Source: Colwellia sp. 1_MG-2023
GTDB lineage: Bacteria > Pseudomonadota > Gammaproteobacteria > Enterobacterales > Alteromonadaceae
Length of the DNA: 64,000 bases
Assembly: GCF_030546755.1 (NCBI RefSeq)
Contig: NZ_JAUOPE010000002.1
Span: forward strand, 62,001-126,000
Reading direction: 5' to 3'
Shown piece after piece: positions 46,151-56,794 of the stretch. A program made the translations under genes and the position numbers. Positions within the stretch are counted from its first letter, which is position 1; every line of letters begins with the position of its first letter. The notes below the pieces were generated by a model. It searched no databases, was not told the origin of the DNA, and saw nothing but the letters and a program-made list of their open reading frames with translations.

Positions 46151-47386
46151 CTAAAATTCGCCTTTAAACCAAGCTAAAATTCGTGCACCAATACTTGCCA
46201 CACCTTCTGTTGATTTAGTTTCATTGTTCACTTGTTCACTGGCTTGCATGCCGTAATGTAATAAGCCCACAACAGTGGCATACGTTGGATCATTTACGTA
46301 TTCTTTCAATCCTGATACTTCTTGTGGTACAGCAACTCGCACTGGCATTTGAAAAACTTCTTCAGCAAATTCAACGACGCCTTCCATTTTTGAAGTACCG
46401 CCGGTTAATACGTAACCTGCTGCAATTTGATCTTCCAAACCACTTTCTCTTAATTCTTCTTGTATTAATTCAAATAGTTCGTGATATCTCGGTTCAACAA
46501 CTTCGGCTAAGGTATGACGCGACATTGAACGAGCAACACGACCACCGACACTTGGTACTTCGATATTTTCTTCCATGCTTACCAACTGGCGTAATGCACA
46601 AGCATATTGCACTTTAATTTCTTCAGCATGACTCAATGGCGTTCTAAATATTTTGCCTATATCACTCGTTACTTGATTACCAGCAACAGGGATCACAGCG
46701 GTATGACGAAGCGCACCACCAGTGAAAACGGATATATCCATAGTTCCAGCGCCAATATCAACCACGCAAATACCGAGCTCTTTCTCATCTTCGGTCACGA
46801 CCGCATAACTTGACGCAAGGGCAGAAAAAATCAGTTGATCTACTTTTAAGTTACAGCGTTCAACACATTTAACGATATTTTTAGCCATATCATTTGCACA
46901 CGTGACGATATGCACTTTTGCTTCCATTCTCACCCCAGACATACCGATAGGGCTTTTGATGCCGTCTTGACAATCAATGGAGTATTCTTGAGGAAGCACA
47001 TGCAACATTCTTCGTTCTGCAGAAATGGGGACAGATCGCGCAGTGTGAATCACATTATCAACGTCTTCTTGGATCACTTCTTTATCATTAATAGGCACCA
47101 TACCGTTTTCATTTTGACAACTGATATGTTTACCTGAAATTCCCAAATACACAGAAGTGATCTGGCAATCTGCCATTAATTCAGCTTCATTAATTGCTCG
47201 CTGAATCGACTGAATAACTAAATTAAGATCATTAACGCCACCTTTATCCATGCCTCTGGCTGGTTGATTACCGACACCCACAATACTTAATTGATTGTCA
47301 GGGGTAATTTCTCCGACTGCCACGGATATCTTTGATGTTCCAATGTCTAGCCCTACGACGAGGTTTCTTTCATGTACTTTTGACAT
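46151..47386 (-). CDS. ftsA: Cell division protein FtsA
   Basis: Actin-like ATPase that tethers FtsZ to the membrane. 411 residues: 'VVGLDIGTSKISVAVGEI' (phosphate 1), 'CVVDIGAGTMDISVFTGGAL' (phosphate 2), 'GYVLTGGTSKMEGV' (adenosine) and a C-terminal amphipathic helix 'ASIGARILAWFKGEF' for membrane binding. It lies 5 bases after ftsQ. Confidence 0.98.
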   Translation of the reverse strand: MSKVHERNLVVGLDIGTSKISVAVGEITPDNQLSIVGVGNQPARGMDKGGVNDLNLVIQSIQRAINEAELMADCQITSVYLGISGKHISCQNENGMVPINDKEVIQEDVDNVIHTARSVPISAERRMLHVLPQEYSIDCQDGIKSPIGMSGVRMEAKVHIVTCANDMAKNIVKCVERCNLKVDQLIFSALASSYAVVTEDEKELGICVVDIGAGTMDISVFTGGALRHTAVIPVAGNQVTSDIGKIFRTPLSHAEEIKVQYACALRQLVSMEENIEVPSVGGRVARSMSRHTLAEVVEPRYHELFELIQEELRESGLEDQIAAGYVLTGGTSKMEGVVEFAEEVFQMPVRVAVPQEVSGLKEYVNDPTYATVVGLLHYGMQASEQVNNETKSTEGVASIGARILAWFKGEF

Positions 47387-47391
47387 TAACG

Positions 47392-48171
47392 TTAAACTCT
47401 TTCTTTTACTGTTAAAGGTTTCCAGCCAACGGCTAGCCCTGTGTCATAACGTAAATCAACATAATCGACTTGTTGATCAGCTTTTATATTCTTTTTAATG
47501 AGCGGATATATGTCCATAAACCGCTGAATACGTTGCACTCGTTCTTCTCTCCCTAAATTCAAAGTTACCCCATCGTTTAAGGTTAATTGCCAAGAAAAAC
47601 GCTCCGACAACACTAATTCATCAATAGCTAAGGTACGATAATCAAGCAATTCACTTAGGTTGATGTAATTATCAAGTGCTACTATTTCACTGCCTTCTGG
47701 CCCATAAAAAGCAGGTAAAGGATGCTGAATTCGGTTGATATCCGCCTGAAATGCAACACCTTGTTGATTAATCAAAAAGTCACCGTTCCAATAAGCTACA
47801 GGCGTTTGATCTACCACATAAATTTTTAATTCATTCGGCCATTTTTTTCGCACTGATACTGAGTACACCCAAGGCAAATTGGCTACTTCATTTTGCACTT
47901 GGTTAACATCAACATTAAAAAAATTACTTAAGTTGATGCTATCAATCGCTTGTTCAATGTCAGTTTTTTGGGTGTACACCATCTCACCACTGATCACTAC
48001 TGAGGTAACAGGAGCTGACTCGTCTGCTGACATTTTATCGCGAACAAACCAAGCTAAAGAACAAATCGCGACAATCACTAACACAAAAAAACTAACACCG
48101 AGCCAAAAGCTCCAATGCAACGTTTGTTCATTGTGGTAAGTGGTTGCTAATTGCTCTTTTTTCTTAGTCAT
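47392..48171 (-). CDS. ftsQ: Cell division protein FtsQ
   Basis: Bitopic divisome scaffold. 259 residues with a TM helix at about 27-46, a POTRA domain (about 56-125; 'DIEQAIDSINLSNFFNVDVN') and the FtsQ beta domain ('NELKIYVVDQTPVAYWNGDF', 'GVTLNLGREERVQRI'). It connects FtsK/FtsN-side proteins to FtsL-FtsB. It follows ddlB by 12 bases and precedes ftsA by 5. Confidence 0.95.
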   Translation of the reverse strand: MTKKKEQLATTYHNEQTLHWSFWLGVSFFVLVIVAICSLAWFVRDKMSADESAPVTSVVISGEMVYTQKTDIEQAIDSINLSNFFNVDVNQVQNEVANLPWVYSVSVRKKWPNELKIYVVDQTPVAYWNGDFLINQQGVAFQADINRIQHPLPAFYGPEGSEIVALDNYINLSELLDYRTLAIDELVLSERFSWQLTLNDGVTLNLGREERVQRIQRFMDIYPLIKKNIKADQQVDYVDLRYDTGLAVGWKPLTVKERV

Positions 48172-48183
48172 ATGTATTAGCTT

Positions 48184-49143
48184 TTACTTATCTAGCGCAC
48201 GAATACGCTGCTGTTTGCTTAGCTCAATAATTTTACAAACCAATTCTGCAAAATTTAATCCGTGTACTTTGGCCGCTTTAGGAACCAACGACGTTTCTGT
48301 CATTCCCGGTACCGTATTTACTTCCAAAATTTGCCATTCATTTTTTTCATTACGCATAACATCAACACGTCCCCAACCTCTTGCTCCCGTAGCTTTAAAA
48401 GCTTTTAAGGCAAGCGACTTTAATGTCGACTCATCACTTTCAGATAAATGGCATGGGCAGTGATATTGCGTAGTATTTGCTTGGTACTTCGCGTCATAAT
48501 CATAAAATTCGTTCGGGGTTTCCATATGTATGGCAGGCAAAGCTTCATCCCCCAAAATACTGACTGTGTATTCAGGACCATTAATCCACGCTTCCACGAG
48601 AATCTCATCATCAAAAGCAAAAGCCGCGGTTAATGCATCACTTAATTGCTCGGTATTTTCTGCCATCGCCATACCAATGCTTGACCCTTCATGAGCCGGC
48701 TTAACCATAACCTTGCCGCCTAATTGCTCAAGGATATCGGTAACGTTTTCGGGACGAAAATCAGCTTGCTCAACAATAACAAATGGCGCTGTTGGTAAAC
48801 CTATGGCTTGCATCACTTGTTTACTACGGTTTTTATCCATTGAAAGCGCAGAGCCTAAAACACCAGAACCGGTATAAGGAATACCCATAAACTCAAGAGC
48901 GCCTTGAATACAACCATCTTCACCACCACGCCCATGAAGCGCAATAAAAGCTCTATCAATTTTTAATTGGCTTAATTGTGATAAGCAGTAGCCTTTGGTA
49001 TCAACTAACACCACGTTATAACCAGACTGTTTTAAGCCTTTTGCAATCGCTTCTCCTGAACGCAAAGACACTTCTCGTTCAGCAGAATCACCACCGTATA
49101 ATACGGCTATTGTTTCAGATCGAAGTGGAGTTGAATTAGTCAT
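48184..49143 (-). CDS. ddlB: D-alanine--D-alanine ligase
   Basis: Makes the D-Ala-D-Ala dipeptide used by MurF. 319 residues with ATP-grasp motifs: '[20 protein letters not shown]', '[20 protein letters not shown]', '[14 protein letters not shown]' and '[17 protein letters not shown]'. Its ATG overlaps the end of murC by 8 bases, and ftsQ begins 12 bases after its stop. This is the normal dcw position for the B isozyme. Confidence 0.97.
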   Translation of the reverse strand: MTNSTPLRSETIAVLYGGDSAEREVSLRSGEAIAKGLKQSGYNVVLVDTKGYCLSQLSQLKIDRAFIALHGRGGEDGCIQGALEFMGIPYTGSGVLGSALSMDKNRSKQVMQAIGLPTAPFVIVEQADFRPENVTDILEQLGGKVMVKPAHEGSSIGMAMAENTEQLSDALTAAFAFDDEILVEAWINGPEYTVSILGDEALPAIHMETPNEFYDYDAKYQANTTQYHCPCHLSESDESTLKSLALKAFKATGARGWGRVDVMRNEKNEWQILEVNTVPGMTETSLVPKAAKVHGLNFAELVCKIIELSKQQRIRALDK

Positions 49144-50614
49144 GATCTCCCTCCATAAATAAAGGGTTTACCGCTAATTGTCGCGAAATAGTACCGATAT
49201 TTCCTGCCCCTTGAGTAATTACCATGTCACCATCTTGTAACTGAGCTTTTAATAAATCAGGTAATTGCGCAACATCGCCAACATAAATGGGCTCTAATTG
49301 ACCTCTTTGACGAATACTGCGCGCTAAGCTTTTACTATCCGCACTTGCAATTGCCGCTTCACCCGCCGCATAAACATCGAGCAATAATAAGCAATCAACT
49401 TGTGACAGAACTTCAACAAAGTCTTCATATAAATCACGCGTTCGTGAATAACGATGTGGTTGAAAAATCATCACTAAACGTTTGTCTGGCCAACCATTGC
49501 GCATTGCTTTAATGGTTGCCGCCACTTCTCGAGGATGATGACCATAATCATCGACTAACACCATTTTTCCGTTATCTGTCGTTAAATCCGCTAATTGCTC
49601 AAAACGACGTCCTATGCCAGCAAACTTACCTAACGCATTTACAATAGCTTCATCGTCAACACCTTCATCGGTGGCAACAGCAATACTCGCTAACGCGTTT
49701 AAAACATTATGTTGACCCGGTAAATTAACGCTTAAATCGAGATCTGGCATGCCTTCTCTTTCAACCGTAAAGTAGCTTACCCCACCATTTTGTTGATAGT
49801 TTGTCGCGACTACATCTGCATCTGTTGAAAATCCATAGGTGATCACTTGACGACTAATACGCGGTAAAATTTCACGTACTACCGGGTTATCAATACAGAC
49901 TACACAAAGCCCATAAAACGGTAGGTTGTGTAAAAATTCAATATACGTATCTTTTAGTTTCTCAAAATCACCTTGATAGGTTTCCATGTGATCTTCATCA
50001 ATATTGGTGATCACGGCAACCATTGGCTGTAAGTGTAAAAATGACGCATCACTTTCATCGGCTTCAGCAATTAAATAACGACTCGTCCCTAAACGCGCAT
50101 TCGTCCCCGCACTATTTAATAAACCGCCGATAACGAAGGTTGGATCTAATCCGCCTTCGGCAAAAATACTGGCAATCAAACTAGTGGTAGTGGTTTTTCC
50201 ATGAGTACCGGCAATTGCGACACCATGACGAAAACGCATTAATTCCGCTAACATTTCTGCACGACGAACCACAGGAATTCGTAGAATTGCCGCTTGTTTT
50301 ATTTCAGGGTTTTCTGGGTTAATTGCCGTAGAAACCACAATAACGCTGGCATCTTTAACATTATCTTGATGGTGACCAATCGCGATGTTAGCGCCAAGTT
50401 TTCGCAAACGCGCAACCACTTGATTTTCACCAATATCAGAGCCAGTAATTTGATAACCTTCATTCAGTAAAACTTCAGCAATTCCACCCATGCCTGCGCC
50501 ACCGATACCGACAAAATGAATTGACTTAACTCGACGCATTTCAGGTATTTTGATCAAGGCATTCATTGCGTTGCTCGATGTTTTATTAATTGTTTTTCTC
50601 ATTTCATTACTCAT
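49136..50614 (-). CDS. murC: UDP-N-acetylmuramate--L-alanine ligase
   Basis: Adds the first amino acid to UDP-MurNAc. 492 residues: '[20 protein letters not shown]' (UDP-binding), the P-loop '[14 protein letters not shown]', '[14 protein letters not shown]' and '[16 protein letters not shown]'. Translational coupling is likely on both sides: its ATG overlaps the murG stop by 4 bases, and its end overlaps ddlB. Confidence 0.97.
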   Translation of the reverse strand: MSNEMRKTINKTSSNAMNALIKIPEMRRVKSIHFVGIGGAGMGGIAEVLLNEGYQITGSDIGENQVVARLRKLGANIAIGHHQDNVKDASVIVVSTAINPENPEIKQAAILRIPVVRRAEMLAELMRFRHGVAIAGTHGKTTTTSLIASIFAEGGLDPTFVIGGLLNSAGTNARLGTSRYLIAEADESDASFLHLQPMVAVITNIDEDHMETYQGDFEKLKDTYIEFLHNLPFYGLCVVCIDNPVVREILPRISRQVITYGFSTDADVVATNYQQNGGVSYFTVEREGMPDLDLSVNLPGQHNVLNALASIAVATDEGVDDEAIVNALGKFAGIGRRFEQLADLTTDNGKMVLVDDYGHHPREVAATIKAMRNGWPDKRLVMIFQPHRYSRTRDLYEDFVEVLSQVDCLLLLDVYAAGEAAIASADSKSLARSIRQRGQLEPIYVGDVAQLPDLLKAQLQDGDMVITQGAGNIGTISRQLAVNPLFMEGDHD

Positions 50615-51702
50615 GGTTTCACCAACTCAATACAAGTTTGAGCGACTCGAATAGTGGCGTCAGCATGCGCGGCATCATGTGCAGCTTTAGACATTGACTT
50701 AACTACGGAATCCGAGACAAATATACTGTTCAACATTTGCGCTAAGCTAGTACCATTAAATTCTCTTTGTGCGATTAATTTTGCAGCGTTTCTTTCAACT
50801 AAATACATTGCATTTTTCGTTTGATGATCATCTACCGCGTGCGGCAAAGGTACAAATATCGCAGGTTTTGCTGCCATGGCTAATTCTGAAACCGTTAACG
50901 CCCCTGCGCGACAAACCACCACATCAGCCCAAGCATACGCTTGCGCCATATCATCAATAAATTCGGTAACTTTAATATTCTCTTTTGGTAACCCGTACTC
51001 TTGATAACTATTAAGCACAGCCGTTTGATTGCCTTTTCCGGTTTGATGCCAAACGGTAATATTTTGTAATTTAATTTGCTTCATCGCTTGCGGCACAGTT
51101 TCATTTAATATTTGCGCCCCTAAGCTTCCCCCTACTACAAGCACTTTTTTACTGCTTGCTGGTTTTTCAGAGGTTTGTTGTTCAAGTGCGACAATGCCAC
51201 TACGCAATGGATTACCCACCACTTGATGTTTAATGCGCGCTTTAAATGCACCAGGAAAAGCACTCAAAACTTTTGAAGCAATGTTTGCTAAAAAGCGATT
51301 ACTCATACCTGCTACCGCATTTTGTTCATGTAACACTAGAGGCTTTCCTAATAACCAAGCAGCAACACCACCAGGAGCACTGGCATATCCACCCATGCCA
51401 AGCACAACATCTGGCTTTACTTTGCGAATAACCGCCATTGACTGCATCACCGATTGCATTAATTTAAACGGTGTTTTCAACCAGGCTTGCCAGTTTTTAT
51501 TTCTTAATCCGGCAATATTGATAAAAGAAATAGCAAAACCGTGCTGTGGCACAATTTCAGCTTCCATTCTTTTTGCAGTACCTAGCCAATGGATATCCCA
51601 ACCTTGCTGTTGTAGATATTCAGCAACAGCGATACCAGGAAAAATATGGCCGCCAGTGCCACCTGCCATAATTAATAAAGTGGGACGTTTATCAGTTGTC
51701 AT
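50611..51702 (-). CDS. murG: Lipid II synthase MurG (N-acetylglucosaminyltransferase)
   Basis: Transfers GlcNAc from UDP-GlcNAc to lipid I on the inner face of the membrane. 363 residues, GT28 family: '[20 protein letters not shown]' (G loop 1), '[18 protein letters not shown]', '[13 protein letters not shown]' and the acceptor/UDP site '[20 protein letters not shown]'. The start overlaps the ftsW stop by one base (TAATG). Confidence 0.97.
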   Translation of the reverse strand: MTTDKRPTLLIMAGGTGGHIFPGIAVAEYLQQQGWDIHWLGTAKRMEAEIVPQHGFAISFINIAGLRNKNWQAWLKTPFKLMQSVMQSMAVIRKVKPDVVLGMGGYASAPGGVAAWLLGKPLVLHEQNAVAGMSNRFLANIASKVLSAFPGAFKARIKHQVVGNPLRSGIVALEQQTSEKPASSKKVLVVGGSLGAQILNETVPQAMKQIKLQNITVWHQTGKGNQTAVLNSYQEYGLPKENIKVTEFIDDMAQAYAWADVVVCRAGALTVSELAMAAKPAIFVPLPHAVDDHQTKNAMYLVERNAAKLIAQREFNGTSLAQMLNSIFVSDSVVKSMSKAAHDAAHADATIRVAQTCIELVKP

Positions 51703-52910
51703 TAACTGCGCCCCCCTTTTTTGCCATAACCTGCGGTAGCTTGAATACTTTGCAAACGAATTTCATGATCAATACGAATTAAAGCAGCTAAAGCCATACT
51801 CATAATGATCATTGAACTACCACCTGAACTGATCAAAGGCATAGTTAAGCCTTTCGTAGGAACAATTCCCGCACTGGCGCCAACATTCACTGCCGTTTGA
51901 AAGCTAAACCAAATACCAATTGAAAAAGCAAAGAAACCTTCAAAGTATTTTTCTTTTTGAATGGCTTTTCTACCTAACATCAAAGCCTTAAAGACTAAAA
52001 TCATGCTTAACATCAACACGACAGAAACACCAACAAAGCCAAACTCTTCCGCTAAAATCGCCATAACAAAATCGGTATGAGCCTCAGGCAAATATTCTAA
52101 TTTTTGAATGCTATTTCCTAAGCCTTGTCCTAATAACTCACCACGACCATATGCCATTAAAGATTGAGTTAATTGATATCCAGTACCGAAAGGGTCGGCC
52201 CAAGGGTCTAAAAAGCCAGTCACACGAGCCCATCGATAAGGAGAAAAATATGCCAGTGCGCCAATGGCCATTAATCCAACACCAGCAATGCTGATGAACT
52301 GCCACAATTTTGCTCCTGCTAAAAACAACAAACCAAAAGTTGTGACAAACATCACTATCACTGTGCCTAAATCAGGTTGAAATAACAGCAGTCCCGCTAA
52401 AGCACCAAAAACGACCAAAGGCTTAATGAAACCTTTAACATTTTCCATCACTTCATCGCGGCGTCTGACCATATAGGCAGAAAGATAACAAAAGAAAAAT
52501 AATTTCGCAGGCTCTGCCGCTTGTATCGTAATAGGCCCAATAACAATCCAACGAGTAGAGCCATTAACGGTACGACCAACGAGTAAAACCACAATTAACA
52601 AACTAATCGCTAAAATCAATAAATGACCACTATGTTGATGCCAACGACTCATCGGAATTTGTAAAACAAACGCTGCAATACCAATACTTAATACAATGTA
52701 AATGGCATGACGAATAAAGAAATGAAATGGGTTGTCAAATAATCGCTCAGCGACCGGCATTGAAGAACTCATCACCATGACTAACCCTATCGCATACATA
52801 GCAACGGCTAAGACTAAATAGCTGCGGTCAAAAGTAGAAGTAGACGAAGGTTGCATTAACAGCCAAGCAGGTAATTTTAATTGCATAAACGATAAACTAG
52901 TTGCTGACAT
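51702..52910 (-). CDS. ftsW: SEDS peptidoglycan polymerase FtsW
   Basis: Septal glycan-strand polymerase that works with FtsI. 402 residues, about ten membrane helices; 'TVNGSTRWIVIGPITIQAAE' and 'AHTDFVMAILAEEFGFVG' are the SEDS signatures, and 'PLISSGGSSMI' is near the end. There is a short basic cytoplasmic C-terminus ('GYGKKGGRS'). TAATG overlaps with murD and murG on either side suggest translational coupling. Confidence 0.97.
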   Translation of the reverse strand: MSATSLSFMQLKLPAWLLMQPSSTSTFDRSYLVLAVAMYAIGLVMVMSSSMPVAERLFDNPFHFFIRHAIYIVLSIGIAAFVLQIPMSRWHQHSGHLLILAISLLIVVLLVGRTVNGSTRWIVIGPITIQAAEPAKLFFFCYLSAYMVRRRDEVMENVKGFIKPLVVFGALAGLLLFQPDLGTVIVMFVTTFGLLFLAGAKLWQFISIAGVGLMAIGALAYFSPYRWARVTGFLDPWADPFGTGYQLTQSLMAYGRGELLGQGLGNSIQKLEYLPEAHTDFVMAILAEEFGFVGVSVVLMLSMILVFKALMLGRKAIQKEKYFEGFFAFSIGIWFSFQTAVNVGASAGIVPTKGLTMPLISSGGSSMIIMSMALAALIRIDHEIRLQSIQATAGYGKKGGRS

Positions 52911-54274
52911 TAACTAGCCTCCTGTAATGCAATAACCGCATCAGTAAACATTTCACCACGCTCGGCAAAATTTTTGAACATATCAATACTGGCGCACGCT
53001 GGAGAAAGTAACACAATATCGCCGGCATTTGCTTGCTGTTTGGCTAAACTTACCGCCTCAGCTAAGCTGGCAACATGTTGACTATTTTTAGTGAGCCTCG
53101 CGATTTCTTCACCATCTTTTCCTAAGGTGAAAACAAAACTTACCGTATTGTTAATGGCTGTTTTTAATGGAGAAAAATCTGCACCTTTGCCATCACCACC
53201 AGCAATTAAAATCAATTTATTATTTATTAACGTTGATGATAAACCGTTAATTGCGGCTAACGTCGCCCCAACATTAGTGGCTTTAGAATCATTGATCCAA
53301 ATGATATTGTCGGTGCTAGTAATACGCTGACAGCGATGAGCTAATCCTTCAAACGAAACTAAATGATTGATCATTTCGTTAACAGGCCAACCTAAACAAT
53401 GACCTAACGCCAAAGCCGCTAAATAATTTAATGCGTTGTGTACGCCAGCTAATGGCAATGCCTCAAGCGAAATTAGCTTTTCTTCACCGATGGCTAAATA
53501 ATAACTTGCACCGTCACGAATCAATCCAAATTCACCAGTTTTTCCACCATCACTGCCAAATGAAACTACCGGTTTTGATTGTGTATTTACTTGTGAAAAA
53601 CTAAAAGGTTCATCGCGATTGATCACGGCAGTTTCGCATTGTTGATAAATACGTTGTTTGATTTCACTATAGTTTTCAAGCGTTTTATGACGATCTAAAT
53701 GATCATCACTCACATTAAGCACTGATGCCGCAACCGCATTCATGCTTTGTAAAGTTTCAAGCTGAAAACTCGATAATTCCAGAATATAGCAATCTATCTC
53801 ATCTGATAATTGCTCAAGTACAGGCACCCCAATATTCCCGCCTAACGCGACTTTATGCCCTAATGAATTTCCAATATGTGTTAATAACGTCACTAAGGTC
53901 GACTTACCATTAGAGCCTGTTACCGCCACGATAGGTTTATCAGTAATTTGGCAAAATAGCTCGACATCACCGATAAGCTGACACTCACTCGCAATAAGTG
54001 ATTCGAGGCCTTCTGCAGCTAAATCAATACCCGGACTGACTAATATTACTTGCGCACTTTTTATTTGCTGATGATCCCACGCACCTAAGGACAATGAACA
54101 ATGAGGGAACATTTGGCTAAACTCGTCGCTTTCAATAATATTGTCGCGACTATCGTTTAGATGACAAGTAAGTTGATGTTTTGCTAAAAAACGCACACAA
54201 GACATACCGGTAAGGCCTGCGCCTAATACCAGTATTTGTTTGTTTTTTAACTGTGCGATAACTCGCTCTAACAT
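52910..54274 (-). CDS. murD: UDP-N-acetylmuramoylalanine--D-glutamate ligase
   Basis: Adds D-glutamate to UDP-MurNAc-L-Ala. 454 residues: N-terminal UDP-binding fold ('VLGAGLTGMSCVRFLAKH'), ATP P-loop 'VAVTGSNGKSTLVTLLTH', 'YILELSSFQLETL', and 'WINDSKATNVGATLAAINGL' in the C-terminal domain. It follows mraY by 40 bases and overlaps ftsW by one base. Confidence 0.97.
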   Translation of the reverse strand: MLERVIAQLKNKQILVLGAGLTGMSCVRFLAKHQLTCHLNDSRDNIIESDEFSQMFPHCSLSLGAWDHQQIKSAQVILVSPGIDLAAEGLESLIASECQLIGDVELFCQITDKPIVAVTGSNGKSTLVTLLTHIGNSLGHKVALGGNIGVPVLEQLSDEIDCYILELSSFQLETLQSMNAVAASVLNVSDDHLDRHKTLENYSEIKQRIYQQCETAVINRDEPFSFSQVNTQSKPVVSFGSDGGKTGEFGLIRDGASYYLAIGEEKLISLEALPLAGVHNALNYLAALALGHCLGWPVNEMINHLVSFEGLAHRCQRITSTDNIIWINDSKATNVGATLAAINGLSSTLINNKLILIAGGDGKGADFSPLKTAINNTVSFVFTLGKDGEEIARLTKNSQHVASLAEAVSLAKQQANAGDIVLLSPACASIDMFKNFAERGEMFTDAVIALQEAS

Positions 54275-54314
54275 CTTAACTCTCTTTTCATAACACTATT
54301 TTCAAGTGGTGCTT

Positions 54315-55397
54315 TTAACGCAGTTTTAACGTCGCTAAGCCAATTAATACCAACACTAAAGAAATTATCCAAAAGCGGACAATCACGCGTGGCTCTGGCC
54401 AGCCTTTTAATTCGTAATGATGATGGATAGGCGCCATTCTAAAAATACGTTGTCCTCTTAATTTATAAGAGCCAACCTGCAAAACAACGGACACAGTTTC
54501 CATCACAAACACGCCACCCATAATAAATAACACCAACTCTTGGCGAACTAACACGGCAATCACCCCTAACGAAGCGCCTAAAGCAAGCGAGCCAACATCA
54601 CCCATAAAAACTTGCGCAGGATATGTGTTGAACCATAAAAATCCTAACCCCGCACCGACAATAGCCGTACAAACCACCACAAGCTCACTAGTCATCGCAA
54701 TATGTGGAATGTTTAAATATTCAGAGAAATTTGCGTTACCGGTGACATATGCAAACAGTGCAAAAGCACCTGCCACCATAATGGTTGGCACAATCGCTAA
54801 ACCATCTAAACCGTCAGTTAAATTAACCGCATTGCTGGTTCCTACAATGACAAAATATGTCATCACGACATAAAAAATACCTAATTGCGGTAAGACATCT
54901 TTTACAAAAGGAATAATCAGTGACGTTTCTTCAGGACCTTGAGCGAGGTAATACAAAAATAAAGCGGTTGTTAAACCAATAACGGTTTGCCAAAAATACT
55001 TCCAACGTGCAATTAAGCCATTGGCGTCTTTTCTGATCACCTTTCGGTAATCATCAACAAAACCAATAATGCCAAAACTCACCACCACAAAAAGCACAAC
55101 CCAAACGTAGATATTAGATAAATCAGCCCACAACAAAACGCTAGCGACAATCGACGCTAAAATCAGTATTCCGCCCATCGTTGGCGTGCCTGATTTTGAC
55201 AAATGACTTTCTGGTCCATCATCACGTACCGTTTGGCCTATTTGCATACGTTGTAAACCGCGAATTAATTTCGGACCAAAATACAAAGAAATTACTAATG
55301 CTGTTAACGTAGAAATAATTGCGCGAAAAGTTAAATACGAAAATACGTTAAATGCACTGTAATACTGAGTCAGATACTCACCTAGCCAAAGTAACAT
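54315..55397 (-). CDS. mraY: Phospho-MurNAc-pentapeptide translocase
   Basis: Makes lipid I from UDP-MurNAc-pentapeptide and undecaprenyl phosphate. From the ATG at 55397 it has 360 residues, as in E. coli, with about ten TM helices. '[20 protein letters not shown]', '[13 protein letters not shown]' (catalytic Asp pair) and '[19 protein letters not shown]' are conserved. GAGGA lies 9 nt upstream and the start shares a base with the murF stop (TAATG). A longer version from 55433 would run into murF and lacks homology. Confidence 0.98.
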   Translation of the reverse strand: MLLWLGEYLTQYYSAFNVFSYLTFRAIISTLTALVISLYFGPKLIRGLQRMQIGQTVRDDGPESHLSKSGTPTMGGILILASIVASVLLWADLSNIYVWVVLFVVVSFGIIGFVDDYRKVIRKDANGLIARWKYFWQTVIGLTTALFLYYLAQGPEETSLIIPFVKDVLPQLGIFYVVMTYFVIVGTSNAVNLTDGLDGLAIVPTIMVAGAFALFAYVTGNANFSEYLNIPHIAMTSELVVVCTAIVGAGLGFLWFNTYPAQVFMGDVGSLALGASLGVIAVLVRQELVLFIMGGVFVMETVSVVLQVGSYKLRGQRIFRMAPIHHHYELKGWPEPRVIVRFWIISLVLVLIGLATLKLR

Positions 55398-56794
55398 TAA
55401 GCTGATTCCTCTTTTAATTGACTGGTTTTCCAATCAATAATGTCAGTTACCACGTGTTCCATGTGTGCGCTACGTGAGCCTTTCACTAAAATAGAAATTT
55501 GCTGTCTTTCATCAGCCAACAGTTTTTGTAATTTTATTATTAGCTTTTCTCGTACACTAAAATGACTTCCTTTAGCGCTATTATCTTGGTTAAAAGCATC
55601 TGAAGTGTTCTGGCTTAACACACCTAAAGTTAACAGATCATCAATATTACGTTCTTTAGCGTATTCACCGACTTCTTGGTGATAACTACGTGCTTCAGCG
55701 CCTAACTCCCCCATATCCCCCAAAATTAATACACGACGACCTGGGTAACTAGCTAATAAATCGGTAGCAGCTTTGATTGATTCAACATTCGCGTTATAGG
55801 TGTCGTCAATTAACTTAAAATGTTCGGTTAATTGATGAATATTTGAACGCCCTTTCGTATGCTCCATCTCTAATAAACCTAAACGAATATCATCAATACT
55901 CGCGCCAAACTCAATAGCAATTGAAGCGGCAGCAACGGCATTACAAACATTGTGTCTACCCGGAACCGTTAACTCGATATAAGCACTGCCTAAGGCACTA
56001 TTTAATTTAAAATTGGCACAGCCATTTTCATCAAGTACTACATCAGCGCTGTAACAATCAGCTTGATTAACACACGAAAAGCGACGTACCGTTTTATCCA
56101 CTAAACGCCATTGCCATTTATTGGCTAATTTGCAGTCTTGGTTATAAAGTGCGACACCATCTTCTTTCAATCCTTCAAAGATTTCGCCTTTTGCTCTAGC
56201 CACACCACAAAGGTCGCCAAAACCTTCTAAATGTGCAGCAGCAATATTATTAATTATCGCCACATTAGGCTGAACAAGTGCAGAGGTATAGGCAATTTCA
56301 CCCATATGGTTTGCACCCAGCTCAACAACAGCAAAATCATGTTTTTCTTCTAGACGTAACAAGGTAAGTGGTACACCAATATCGTTATTGAAATTACCTT
56401 TGGTCGCTAAGACATTACCTAAACGTGATAAAATTGCTGCTACCATTTCTTTAACGGTGGTTTTTCCGCTACTGCCGGTTATTGCGACAGTTTTAGGGGC
56501 AACTTTTGTTTTCACATACGCGCCAATTTTACCGAGTGCTTTATGGGTATCCGCGACAATAATTTGTGGGACAGTTAACTGACAATCATGATCAACAATG
56601 ACCGCAGAACAACCTGACTCTTGTACTTGCGATAAAAAACGGTGGCCATCAAAGTTGGCACCTTTTAACGCAAGAAATACCTCACCTGATTGTAATGCCC
56701 TACTATCGGTACCGATTTGATGAATAACTTTATCTTCACCAATTAACTGGCCGTCAAGTGCCTGGGCAATTTCAGATAGATGTAAAGGGATCAT
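55397..56794 (-). CDS. murF: UDP-MurNAc-tripeptide--D-alanyl-D-alanine ligase
   Basis: Adds D-Ala-D-Ala to complete the pentapeptide. 465 residues: '[20 protein letters not shown]', P-loop '[16 protein letters not shown]', '[17 protein letters not shown]' and '[20 protein letters not shown]'. It uses DdlB's product from the same cluster. The ATG overlaps the murE stop by 4 bases and its end overlaps mraY. Confidence 0.97.
   Translation of the reverse strand: MIPLHLSEIAQALDGQLIGEDKVIHQIGTDSRALQSGEVFLALKGANFDGHRFLSQVQESGCSAVIVDHDCQLTVPQIIVADTHKALGKIGAYVKTKVAPKTVAITGSSGKTTVKEMVAAILSRLGNVLATKGNFNNDIGVPLTLLRLEEKHDFAVVELGANHMGEIAYTSALVQPNVAIINNIAAAHLEGFGDLCGVARAKGEIFEGLKEDGVALYNQDCKLANKWQWRLVDKTVRRFSCVNQADCYSADVVLDENGCANFKLNSALGSAYIELTVPGRHNVCNAVAAASIAIEFGASIDDIRLGLLEMEHTKGRSNIHQLTEHFKLIDDTYNANVESIKAATDLLASYPGRRVLILGDMGELGAEARSYHQEVGEYAKERNIDDLLTLGVLSQNTSDAFNQDNSAKGSHFSVREKLIIKLQKLLADERQQISILVKGSRSAHMEHVVTDIIDWKTSQLKEESA

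Noticed and set aside
46285-46617. 110-codon open frame antisense to ftsA
   Set aside because: Leucine/isoleucine-rich frame typical of reverse-strand readings; no start signal.
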